This document shows positions 13,644 to 19,912 of a stretch of 19,912 nucleotides of DNA, piece by piece (the stretch's first letter is position 1; each line of letters starts with the position of its first letter). Below the pieces are notes generated by a model, which did no database searches, was not told where the DNA came from, and worked only from the letters and a program-made list of their open reading frames with translations. Origin of the DNA: JAZRUF01 sp045636205 (GTDB lineage Bacteria > Bacillota > Clostridia > Oscillospirales > JAAYXM01); the NCBI GenBank assembly GCA_045636205.1, contig JAZTXE010000097.1, positions 1-19,912 on the forward strand, in the 5' to 3' direction. The translations under genes were made by a program, and so were the position numbers.

Positions 13644-15746
13644 ATGATCCCTTACGTAATTGTCCTTTCTGTAATCGTTCTCACGCTTGCTTATGTGGCA
13701 TTTAACTATGCCCGTATCCGTGGCATGAGCGAAGGTACAGCGGACATGGCAGAAATGGCTGCGATTATTCGTAGCGGTTCGGCAACCTTTATGAAGACGG
13801 AGTATAAGACTATCGCAATTGTAGTTCTTGCCGTCGCGCTGATTTTCTCACTCTTTATTGAGAAAACAAGCGGTATCACATTTATGATGGGCGCTGCGAT
13901 GAGCAGCATAGTCTGTGTTCTCGGTATGCGCAGTGCAACGTATGCAAACGTACGCACAGCTAACCGCGCACGTGAGTCTCTGTCAATAGGTGAGACTGTT
14001 AAGGTCGCACTCTGCGGAGGAAGCATAAGCGGCCTGGCAGTTCAGGCGTTCGGCATGCTCGGATTTGTTGCGGTTTTAGTAATATGGGGCGGCATTGATG
14101 CAGGTGCTATCGGCACCGGATTCTTTGCAAATCTCGAGTGCAATCCGTCAATAATGAGAATTTCTACATATTCTCTCGGCTGCTCGGTTGTTGCTATGTT
14201 CAACCGCGTTGCAGGCGGTAACTACACTAAGGCGGCAGACATCTCTGCTGATATCCTTGCAAAAATACGTCACGATATGCCTGAGGACGACAGCCGTGTT
14301 CCCAACGTTGTGGCTGACTTCATCGGCGATAATGTAAACGACATCGCAGGTAACTGCTCTGACCTTCTTGAGAGCTTTGTTGCCACCATGGCAGCGGCAA
14401 TCATGATTGCAGTAGCAAACTTCGGTGGTGCTGATGCAGGTATCTTCTCTGCAACTACCATCTACCCGGTTATCTTAGCCGGCGGCGGTCTGCTCGGATG
14501 CCTTCTCGGTCTTGGCTTTGCAGCAATCCGCAAAATGGGTGACAATCCTTCACGTGAGTTAAACCTTGCAACCTGGATTTCTTCCGGCCTTACCGTCATT
14601 ATCGGTCTTGTTGCATCATATGTCATGTTTAAGGACGTAAGTATTGAAGCTTTCAAGCTCGGCTGGTGGAGCCCGTGGATTTCAAGCGTTATGGGTATAA
14701 TTTGTGGCGTTGCAATCGGTACAATCACCGAGTACTATACTAGCTCTGATTTCAAACCCACCCGCGAACTTGCTGAGATGGCAAAGGACGGCGAAAGCTT
14801 TGTTATCACAAAGGGTGACGCTGTAGGCTCGCGCTCATGCCTGGCTCCGATACTCCTCATCGGTGTTGCACTTGTTCTCTCGGGTATCATCTGCGGCACC
14901 TACGGCATCGCAATTTCCGCTCTGGGAATGCTCGCATTTGTCGGTGCAACCGTTTCTATTGACGCATTCGGACCTATCGCGGACAATGCGGGCGGTCTTG
15001 CAGAGTCCTGTCACCTTGCACCCGAAGTTCGTGTTATCACCGATAAGCTTGACTCAGTAGGTAATACCACCGCAGCAATCGGTAAGGGATTTGCTATCGG
15101 TTCTGCAGCATTTGCAACCGTTTCCCTTATCGTTGCATACGTAGGAAACTACTCTCAGGGCACACCTGTTCTTAACATGGCAAGCTTTATTGTCGTAGCC
15201 GGCGCAATCATCGGCGGTGCTCTTGTTGAATACTTCGCAGCACTCCTTACCGATAATACAATTGAGTCCGCACGTCTCATGGCTGAGGAAGGTGACCGTC
15301 AGCTGTCTGTTCCGGGCGTTCTCGAAGGAACTGTTAAGCCTGAGTACAATCGTTGCGTTGAAATGGCAGCACGTCAGGCGCTTAAGAAAATGCTTGTTCC
15401 GTCAATGCTTGCACTTCTTATCCCGATTGTCGGTGGCTTCCTGTTCGGCGTTGAGTTCGTAGGCGGCTTGCTCGTTGGTGCTACTGTTTGCGCTATTCCG
15501 CGCGCTCTGTTCATGGGTAACTCCGGCGGCGCGTTTGACAATGCTAAGAAGTACATTGAAAGCGGTGCAATCGAAGGTCACGGAAAGGGAAGTGCAGCTC
15601 ATAAAGCTGCAGTAACCGGTGATACCGTCGGCGATACACGCAAGGACGTTGTCGGCGTTGCACTCGACATCTTCATTAAGATGATGTCCACCGTTGCAAA
15701 TACCCTGGTTACCATCATCCGCAACTTCACACTGTTCAGGTTCTAA
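13644..15746 (+). CDS. hppA: Membrane-bound ion-translocating pyrophosphatase, K+-dependent type
   Basis: Hydrolyses pyrophosphate and moves Na+ and/or H+ across the membrane; about 16 helices and 700 residues, standard for the family. The substrate site shows GGNYTKAADISADIL (191-205), MPEDDSR (212-218), DFIGDNVNDIAG (225-236) and a conserved Asp-rich DNAGG (447-451). Asp240 and Glu243 in DLLES fit the gate glutamate position used by Na+-pumping and many dual pumps. GNTTAAIGKG (473-482) carries Ala and Gly at the positions that in the family give K+ dependence; K+-independent enzymes have Lys and Thr. Na+ as the pumped ion is plausible but not certain. Codon use is richer in C-ending codons than in neighbours, as for a highly expressed gene. 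ATG 13644 follows AGGAGG at 13631-13636. A terminator follows at 15756. Confidence 0.97.
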   Translation: MIPYVIVLSVIVLTLAYVAFNYARIRGMSEGTADMAEMAAIIRSGSATFMKTEYKTIAIVVLAVALIFSLFIEKTSGITFMMGAAMSSIVCVLGMRSATYANVRTANRARESLSIGETVKVALCGGSISGLAVQAFGMLGFVAVLVIWGGIDAGAIGTGFFANLECNPSIMRISTYSLGCSVVAMFNRVAGGNYTKAADISADILAKIRHDMPEDDSRVPNVVADFIGDNVNDIAGNCSDLLESFVATMAAAIMIAVANFGGADAGIFSATTIYPVILAGGGLLGCLLGLGFAAIRKMGDNPSRELNLATWISSGLTVIIGLVASYVMFKDVSIEAFKLGWWSPWISSVMGIICGVAIGTITEYYTSSDFKPTRELAEMAKDGESFVITKGDAVGSRSCLAPILLIGVALVLSGIICGTYGIAISALGMLAFVGATVSIDAFGPIADNAGGLAESCHLAPEVRVITDKLDSVGNTTAAIGKGFAIGSAAFATVSLIVAYVGNYSQGTPVLNMASFIVVAGAIIGGALVEYFAALLTDNTIESARLMAEEGDRQLSVPGVLEGTVKPEYNRCVEMAARQALKKMLVPSMLALLIPIVGGFLFGVEFVGGLLVGATVCAIPRALFMGNSGGAFDNAKKYIESGAIEGHGKGSAAHKAAVTGDTVGDTRKDVVGVALDIFIKMMSTVANTLVTIIRNFTLFRF

Positions 15747-15755
15747 TTTAATATC

Positions 15756-15794
15756 AAAAAATCAGGCAAGGATGTGTTCCTTGCCTGATTTTTT
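15756..15794 (+). terminator. Intrinsic terminator after hppA
   Basis: A near-perfect 17-bp stem, AAAAAATCAGGCAAGGA (15756-15772) with TCCTTGCCTGATTTTTT (15778-15794), closes a 5-base loop, with flanking A and T tracts. It lies 9 bases after the hppA stop and could also act on the opposite strand. Confidence 0.92.
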
Positions 15795-15812
15795 CACGCC
15801 TAAAGGCATTAT

Positions 15813-15849
15813 AAAAAAGCTTTCCGAACAACAATTCGGAAAGCTTTTA
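15813..15849 (-). terminator. Intrinsic terminator after the D-Ala-D-Ala carboxypeptidase gene
   Basis: A 12-bp perfect stem, AAGCTTTCCGAA (15817-15828) with TTCGGAAAGCTT (15835-15846), with a CAACAA loop and A/T tracts on both sides. It lies 7 bases beyond the carboxypeptidase stop on the minus strand. With the hppA terminator it makes a back-to-back pair between convergent genes. Confidence 0.9.
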
Positions 15850-15856
15850 TTATGGT

Positions 15857-16984
15857 TTACCTCATGGCAAATTGCGAAAAGAGTTTCCAGAAAATATCCG
15901 TTACAGTCAGTTTATCAACATTCTCCGCAGCGACAATAGGTATTGAAGTTAACTCTTTATCGCCGTTTGTAACCTTTATTTCTCCAAGTTTTTGCCCTTT
16001 TTTAACCGGTGCCTTTACGTCATCCGGCATGATGACGCTACACTCGATTTTTGAAGCCTCGGTCTTTTCTATAAGTAAATTTTTGCTGCCGTCAAGTTTA
16101 GCGGAAACAGAAGGCTGCTTGCCGGATAAAACCGTCATAGGCTCGATGGTTATGTTTTTAGTTGAATCATAAAGCGTATAATTTGCAAATCCGTAATCAA
16201 GAAGAGAAGCTGCAGATGCAAAACGCTCCGGAGAAGTCGCAACACCCATGACTGTTGCAATAAGCTCCATTCCGTCACGCTCTGCGGTTGCGGAAAGGCA
16301 ATATTTGGCGGTGCTTGTAAAACCGGTCTTTAGTCCGGTGATACCGTTGTATGAGCGAATAAGCTTGTTAGTATTTGCAAGCTGGAAAGCGCCGTCTCTG
16401 AGACTATCCATCCATACCGTCGTGTATTTCTTTATTTCATCATGTTCAATCAATGCGCGGGACATGAGCGCAATGTCATATGCAGAGGTTACATGCCCAT
16501 CCACGTCAAGACCCGTGCAGTTTTTGAAAACCGTATCGTTCATACCCAGCTCTTTTGCCCGCTCGTTCATAAGCGAAACAAAGCCTTCAGCACTTCCTGC
16601 AACGTGCTCGGCAAGCGCGGTTGCAGCGTCATTTCCGGATGCTATAACCGTCGCTTTGAGCATGTCGTCCATACTCATTTGCTCGCCCGGCTCAAGATAT
16701 ACCTGAGAGCCGCCCATGCTTGCGGCATTCGGGCTTACTGTCACCATATCATCCATTGAGATTTTACCCGCGTCAAGCGCTTCCATAACGATGAGTAAAG
16801 TCATGACCTTTGTCACGCTTGCAGGCGCCATTGCAGTATGTGCATTTTTCTGGTAGAGAATTTCTCCGGTTTCTTTTTCCATAAGAACGCCGCAGGGAGC
16901 GGCTATTTCCGGTGGTGCAGGGGAGGCGAAAGAAGAGACTGAAAATAGTGAAACGACAATGATTATACATATTAATTTTTTCAT
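15857..16984 (-). CDS. Serine-type D-alanyl-D-alanine carboxypeptidase (DacF/DacB type, low-mass PBP)
   Basis: Trims the terminal D-Ala from peptidoglycan pentapeptides outside the membrane. The signal peptide is clear (MKKL, a hydrophobic core to residue 18, then an SSFASPA cleavage region). Peptidase S11 motifs are SVTK (Ser56 nucleophile, Lys59), SGN (116-118) and KTG (219-221). A C-terminal beta-rich domain (about 280-375) matches the PBP5 C-domain, ending in a hydrophobic/amphipathic tail (DIFWKLFSQFAMR) that could anchor it in the membrane. Length 375 is normal. ATG 16984 has AAGGAGA at 16994-17000. It is transcribed toward hppA and divergently from the amidohydrolase genes. The family has both vegetative and sporulation members; context does not settle which. 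Confidence 0.94.
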   Translation of the reverse strand: MKKLICIIIVVSLFSVSSFASPAPPEIAAPCGVLMEKETGEILYQKNAHTAMAPASVTKVMTLLIVMEALDAGKISMDDMVTVSPNAASMGGSQVYLEPGEQMSMDDMLKATVIASGNDAATALAEHVAGSAEGFVSLMNERAKELGMNDTVFKNCTGLDVDGHVTSAYDIALMSRALIEHDEIKKYTTVWMDSLRDGAFQLANTNKLIRSYNGITGLKTGFTSTAKYCLSATAERDGMELIATVMGVATSPERFASAASLLDYGFANYTLYDSTKNITIEPMTVLSGKQPSVSAKLDGSKNLLIEKTEASKIECSVIMPDDVKAPVKKGQKLGEIKVTNGDKELTSIPIVAAENVDKLTVTDIFWKLFSQFAMR

Positions 16985-17156
16985 GGTATTTAATCTCCTT
17001 ATCCGGTTGTTTCAGGTAATTTGTATGTAGGAAGATTAAATTATATACACAATGATTTGTCCTAAAAAATAGAAAAGGGGTAGAAAAAAATAAAAATAGT
17101 GTTATACTAAAACTGTTAAAAATTGCGGCGCATTTGCGCTGATAAAAAAGGAAGGA
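16985..17156. promoter_or_regulatory. Divergent intergenic region between carboxypeptidase and amidohydrolase genes
   Basis: This 172-base AT-rich stretch must hold promoters for both strands. A TATAAT lies on the minus strand at 17040-17045 without a good -35. On the plus strand TATACT (17103-17108) also lacks a clear -35. The exact starts cannot be called from sequence. Confidence 0.3.
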
Positions 17157-17165
17157 ATGTTGAAG

Positions 17166-18077
17166 ATGAAATTTGACGTCCATTGCCATGCGTTTCCGAG
17201 CCACGGTTATATTCCGGGCGGCGGAAAGCTTGGAGATCCGTATTTTCTCTCCGTAGAGCAGCAACTGCAGATGTTTGAAGACCACGGCGTAGATATGGGG
17301 CTTCTGCTGCCTCTTATCCATTACGAAATAGTTCCGTATCCGCAGACTGTAAAGGAGATTGAGGAAACTGCAAAAAAATACCCGGATAAATTCCTCTATT
17401 TTATGAGCATGGATCCGCGTATGATGATGAGAAATCCAAAAGCGGATTTTTCACGCTACATCGAATATCACCTCGAAAGAGGCGCAAAGGGCGTAGGTGA
17501 GATGTGTGTAAACCTTCCGTGGGAGCACCCGCTTATGGATAATATGCTCTCTTGCATCAATAAGTATAAGCTTCCGCTTACCATACATATTTCTCCTACT
17601 CCGTACTATGTTTACGGAATTTATGACGATTATAACCTCTCCGGTCTTGAGCGTGCGCTTGATAAGTATCCGGATATTAAATTCTTCGGTCATTCGGCTG
17701 AGTTCTGGAGTCGCATTTCGGGTGATGCCCAGTATCGCGGATATCCCACAGGTCCGGTTGAGCCTAACGGTCCGGTTGTACGCCTGCTTGAAACTTATCC
17801 GAATTTGTATGGTGACCTTTCTGCAGGAAGCGGTCAGAATGCGATGACACGTGACCCGAAATTCACTGCGCAGTTTATGGAAAAATTCCAGGACCAGCTT
17901 ATGTTTGGTTTGGACTTCTGTCGCATCGTTCCCAAAGGAACCATTACCCTCAGTGATGTCATGGATCAGATGCTTGCCGAAGGCAGCATTTCAAAGACCG
18001 TATATGATAAGATTTGCTGGGATAACGCGGCTAAGAACCTCGGCTTTAAAACTGTTGCCGAGCTTGAGAATAAGTAG
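17166..18077 (+). CDS. Amidohydrolase-family (Amidohydro_2) metal-dependent hydrolase, first of a pair, 303 aa
   Basis: A TIM-barrel metal enzyme of the amidohydrolase 2 family, which includes ACMSD-like decarboxylases and lactonases; the actual substrate is unknown. Candidate metal and catalytic residues are His6 and His8 (DVHCH), Glu112 (GVGEM), His141 (LTIH), His176 (FFGHSAEFW) and Asp250 (FGLDFC). No signal peptide, so cytosolic. ATG 17166 is preferred over ATG 17157 or TTG 17160 because AAGGAAGG at 17148-17155 then has normal spacing; the paralogue also begins M-K-basic-F-D. The next gene, 14 bases downstream, is a paralogue, so they form a two-gene operon that probably makes related or cooperating enzymes. 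Confidence 0.85.
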   Translation: MKFDVHCHAFPSHGYIPGGGKLGDPYFLSVEQQLQMFEDHGVDMGLLLPLIHYEIVPYPQTVKEIEETAKKYPDKFLYFMSMDPRMMMRNPKADFSRYIEYHLERGAKGVGEMCVNLPWEHPLMDNMLSCINKYKLPLTIHISPTPYYVYGIYDDYNLSGLERALDKYPDIKFFGHSAEFWSRISGDAQYRGYPTGPVEPNGPVVRLLETYPNLYGDLSAGSGQNAMTRDPKFTAQFMEKFQDQLMFGLDFCRIVPKGTITLSDVMDQMLAEGSISKTVYDKICWDNAAKNLGFKTVAELENK

Positions 18078-18091
18078 GGGGGCGTATTAAT

Positions 18092-19000
18092 ATGAAAATG
18101 AAAAAATTTGATATGCATTGTCATGTGTATAAGGAAATCGGCTTTCCCAGAGCAGATGGCTCATTCTACCTGCTTCCCGAACAAATGCTCAAGGTGTTTG
18201 AAGAAAAAAATGTCGCACGCGGTTTGATTTTGCCTGAAGTGCATTACGAAGCCAGTATGACATGCGATGTTCAGAGAATTGAAGATGTAATTGAGATTTC
18301 AGAAAAGTATCCGGATAAGTTTTATTTCTTTATGAACCTGGTTCCGCATAGCTTCTATAAAAACCCGGAGGCGGACTATTCCGAGATGATTGAGTATTAT
18401 CTCAACCTTGGTGCAAAAGGTGTAGGTGAGATGTGCGCAAATTATACTTTCTGTGACCCACTCATGGATAATGTGCTTTTCTATATAAATAAATACAAGC
18501 TTCCGTTTACGATACATATGACTCATAACGAGTTCTGCGATTACGGAATACGTGATGATATGGAGCTCTCCGGACTTGAACGTGCGGCACAGAAGTGGAA
18601 GGACATAACCTTCCTTTGCCACTCTGCCGATTTCTGGAACAAAATCTCCGGTGAAGGTCCGCAGAACGGTTATCCGACTGATAAGGTTGCACCGGGTGGA
18701 CGTGTTGTTGAGCTTATGCGCAAGTATCCGAATATCCACGGTGACCTCTCTGCAGGCAGCGGGCTTAACGCAATCAAGCGTGACCGAGAGTTCGGTATTG
18801 CGTTCTTAAACGAGTTCCAGGATAGACTTTATTTCGGTCAGGATTACTGCGCGCTTTCAAATAACATGATGCATTCAGAATATTTGGATGAACTCCTTGA
18901 AAACGGAGAAATCAGCCAGGAAGTATATGATAAGGTTTGTTGGAAAAATGCGGTAAATCTTTTAAATCTTAACCTTACCGCAGACGACTTTAAATTATAA
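18092..19000 (+). CDS. Amidohydrolase-family metal-dependent hydrolase, second of a pair, 302 aa
   Basis: Clear paralogue of the preceding gene over its full length: FD-HCH, KYPDKF, GAKGVGEMC, PLMDN, INKYKLP, LSGLERA, GDLSAGSG and FG-D-C blocks are all shared. The putative active-site residues are kept: His9, His11, Glu113, His142, His177 and Asp251. Divergence is concentrated in the N-terminal loop (residues 12-25, where the first copy has a Gly-rich insertion) and after the C-terminal Asp (residues 253-265), regions that commonly shape the substrate pocket. ATG 18092 follows a G-rich GGGGGG site at 18077-18082. It ends at the bidirectional terminator at 19005-19041. Substrate unknown; different specificities for the two copies are an inference. 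Confidence 0.85.
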   Translation: MKMKKFDMHCHVYKEIGFPRADGSFYLLPEQMLKVFEEKNVARGLILPEVHYEASMTCDVQRIEDVIEISEKYPDKFYFFMNLVPHSFYKNPEADYSEMIEYYLNLGAKGVGEMCANYTFCDPLMDNVLFYINKYKLPFTIHMTHNEFCDYGIRDDMELSGLERAAQKWKDITFLCHSADFWNKISGEGPQNGYPTDKVAPGGRVVELMRKYPNIHGDLSAGSGLNAIKRDREFGIAFLNEFQDRLYFGQDYCALSNNMMHSEYLDELLENGEISQEVYDKVCWKNAVNLLNLNLTADDFKL

Positions 19001-19004
19001 AAAT

Positions 19005-19041
19005 AAAAGCCTTGAAAGTGCATTGCACTTTCAAGGCTTTT
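19005..19041. terminator. Bidirectional intrinsic terminator
   Basis: A perfect 17-bp stem, AAAAGCCTTGAAAGTGC (19005-19021) with GCACTTTCAAGGCTTTT (19025-19041), closes a 3-base loop with A and T ends. It sits between the convergent ends of the amidohydrolase gene (stop at 19000) and the HPr-like gene (stop at 19053) and can serve both. Confidence 0.92.
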
Positions 19042-19052
19042 AAACTTAAAAA

Positions 19053-19289
19053 CTAATCAACGATGTATGAAGCAACTGCATTGCGGAATGCTGTGCATTC
19101 ATCATCTGTGCCGTGAACCTCTATCTTAATCGGTTTTGCAAGGTCAATGCTGAAAATGCCCATGATTGATTTTGCGTCAACCGTATATCTGCCTGAGATA
19201 ATATCAATTTCGCACATCTGAGAGCAAGCTGCATTTACAAACTGCTTTACGTCGTTGATAGAAGTTAATTGCACGTAAAAACTGTTCAT
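19053..19289 (-). CDS. HPr-like protein lacking the PTS phosphorylation histidine, 78 aa
   Basis: The fold signature is the second half of HPr: VDAKSIMGIFSIDLAKPIKI (37-56) with Ser41 at the HPr Ser46 position targeted by HPr kinase, then EVHGTDDE. The first half, where HPr has GxHxRPA with the phosphoryl-accepting His15, reads TSINDVKQF, so it has neither His15 nor Arg17. It should not carry phosphate to sugar permeases and may be a regulatory, Crh-like form if Ser41 is used. Length is slightly shorter than HPr (about 85). ATG 19289 has an AGGAGG site on the minus strand. It is transcribed away from mtaB from a probable shared promoter region. Confidence 0.82.
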   Translation of the reverse strand: MNSFYVQLTSINDVKQFVNAACSQMCEIDIISGRYTVDAKSIMGIFSIDLAKPIKIEVHGTDDECTAFRNAVASYIVD

Positions 19290-19323
19290 TTTTAAATTCC
19301 TCCTTTTTTTCTTACAATCTGAC

Positions 19324-19353
19324 TTGCGTCATCACTGTTAAATACATTATAAT
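19324..19353 (+). promoter_or_regulatory. mtaB promoter, half of an overlapping divergent pair
   Basis: TTGCGT (19324-19329), an 18-base spacer, TATAAT (19348-19353). The start would be near 19360, giving a leader of about 59 bases before ATG 19419. The -10 overlaps that of the leftward HPr-like gene promoter. Confidence 0.5.
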
Positions 19354-19375
19354 ACCAACAGAGAAAAAAATGCAA
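19346..19375 (-). promoter_or_regulatory. HPr-like gene promoter, overlapping the mtaB promoter
   Basis: On the minus strand TTGCAT (19375-19370), an 18-base spacer and TATAAT (19351-19346). The two -10 hexamers overlap at 19348-19351 in the palindromic ATTATAAT. The leader would be about 50 bases before the start at 19289. Confidence 0.5.
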
Positions 19376-19386
19376 CTACTTAGTTG
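19373..19386. promoter_or_regulatory. Palindrome in the mtaB leader, possible operator
   Basis: CAACTA-CT-TAGTTG is a 14-base palindrome. It overlaps the -35 of the leftward promoter and lies about 20 bases downstream of the rightward -10. A dimeric regulator bound here could affect both promoters. No regulator is encoded nearby. Confidence 0.3.
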
Positions 19387-19418
19387 TAAAATTATTTTTA
19401 AGTTTATGGGTGAGATTT

Positions 19419-19912
19419 ATGAAAATTGCTTTTTTTACGCTCGGCTGTAAAGTGAATCAGTTCGAAACCCAGGCTATGGAGCTTATTTCTGTCAGCAGGG
19501 GACATGAAATAGTTGGTTTTTCGGATGAGGCTGACGCGTATGTTTTAAATACATGTACTGTAACTGCAACAAGTGACAAAAAATCACGTCAAGCATTGCG
19601 AAAAGCGCGAAGAGCGCACCAGAACGCTGTTATCGCTGTGTGCGGATGTTTTCCACAGGTGGATACCGAGCAGGCGCGCGAGCTTGAATGCGCGGATGTC
19701 ATCGGCGGAAGTTCAGACCGTGAAAAACTCCTGGATATGATTGAAGCGGCTTTTGAAAAAAAGCAAAGGCAAGAGTATGTAGATGAGGCGCTTAAACGCA
19801 GAAAGTATGAGGTTCTCCCGGCAGGCGGTCTTTCCGGTCATACACGTGCTATGCTAAAAATTCAGGACGGATGCTCTAATTTTTGCTCTTACTGCATTAT
19901 CCCGTATGCAAG
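19419..19912 (+). CDS. mtaB: tRNA N6-threonylcarbamoyladenosine methylthiotransferase MtaB, 5' part (truncated by window end)
   Basis: A radical SAM methylthiotransferase that adds a 2-methylthio group to t6A37 in tRNAs. The N-terminal UPF0004 domain starts MKIAFFTLGCKVNQFETQAM with Cys10, Cys46 (NTCTVT) and Cys77 (VCGCF) as the auxiliary cluster ligands. The radical SAM cluster motif CSNFCSYC (Cys152, Cys156, Cys159) is present just before the window ends; 164 codons are visible of an expected 430 or so. The early LGCKVNQFE favours MtaB over MiaB or RimO. ATG 19419 has a GGGTGAG site upstream. The rest, including the TRAM domain, lies outside the window. Confidence 0.9.
   Translation, partial: MKIAFFTLGCKVNQFETQAMELISVSRGHEIVGFSDEADAYVLNTCTVTATSDKKSRQALRKARRAHQNAVIAVCGCFPQVDTEQARELECADVIGGSSDREKLLDMIEAAFEKKQRQEYVDEALKRRKYEVLPAGGLSGHTRAMLKIQDGCSNFCSYCIIPYA

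Noticed and set aside
13420..13647. Possible 75-residue forward gene upstream of hppA
   Set aside because: It contains the hppA promoter, leader hairpins and ribosome binding site, has no ribosome binding site of its own, and has an Asn/Lys/Ile-rich composition expected from untranslated A/T-rich DNA.

Overview
The window looks like a chromosomal segment of a low-to-moderate G+C anaerobic Firmicute of class Clostridia, most like gut Oscillospirales/Ruminococcaceae. The reasons are: strong AGGAGG-type ribosome binding sites with ATG, GTG and TTG starts; a YlbJ-type sporulation membrane protein; a K+-dependent-type membrane pyrophosphatase; an HPr-like protein without the PTS histidine; rlmB and era as housekeeping neighbours; and an intergenic palindromic repeat of a kind common in gut Clostridia. 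The taxonomic call is inference from gene content, not from a marker search.

Layout. On the minus strand, 101-1503 holds a YlbJ-like membrane protein followed by a small four-cysteine protein, ending at a hairpin terminator; a sigma-E-like promoter can be proposed upstream. The only gene-free stretch above 300 bases (1504-2076) holds a strong rightward promoter, an array of small hairpins separated by ATGAATT/AATTCAT words, and a MITE-like palindromic element. Rightward genes follow: an alpha/beta hydrolase and an MFS transporter (2077-4316), two adjacent zinc-ribbon membrane proteins (4450-5921), a cytosolic NodB-fold deacetylase-like protein (5984-6706), then a housekeeping run with rlmB, an 801-residue membrane protein that reads as a degenerate P1B-type ATPase, and era, closed by a terminator near 10930.

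A promoter region near 10972-11066 starts a second rightward unit: a DivIVA-like coiled-coil protein, a hotdog-fold thioesterase, and, after a terminator, a three-S1-domain protein with its own terminator. A promoter and a structured leader then precede hppA. hppA and a convergent D-Ala-D-Ala carboxypeptidase gene are separated by back-to-back terminators. Rightward again come two tandem amidohydrolase paralogues. A 17-bp bidirectional terminator separates them from the leftward HPr-like gene, and the HPr-like gene and the truncated rightward mtaB appear to share a symmetrical divergent promoter.

The most unusual item is the 801-residue protein between rlmB and era. It keeps the domain order and several motif positions of a heavy-metal P-type ATPase, but the phosphorylated DKTGT motif, the HP pair, the TGD motif and the metal-binding CPC are all altered, suggesting a pseudoenzyme. 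The hairpin array at 1628-1784 is the most unusual non-coding item.
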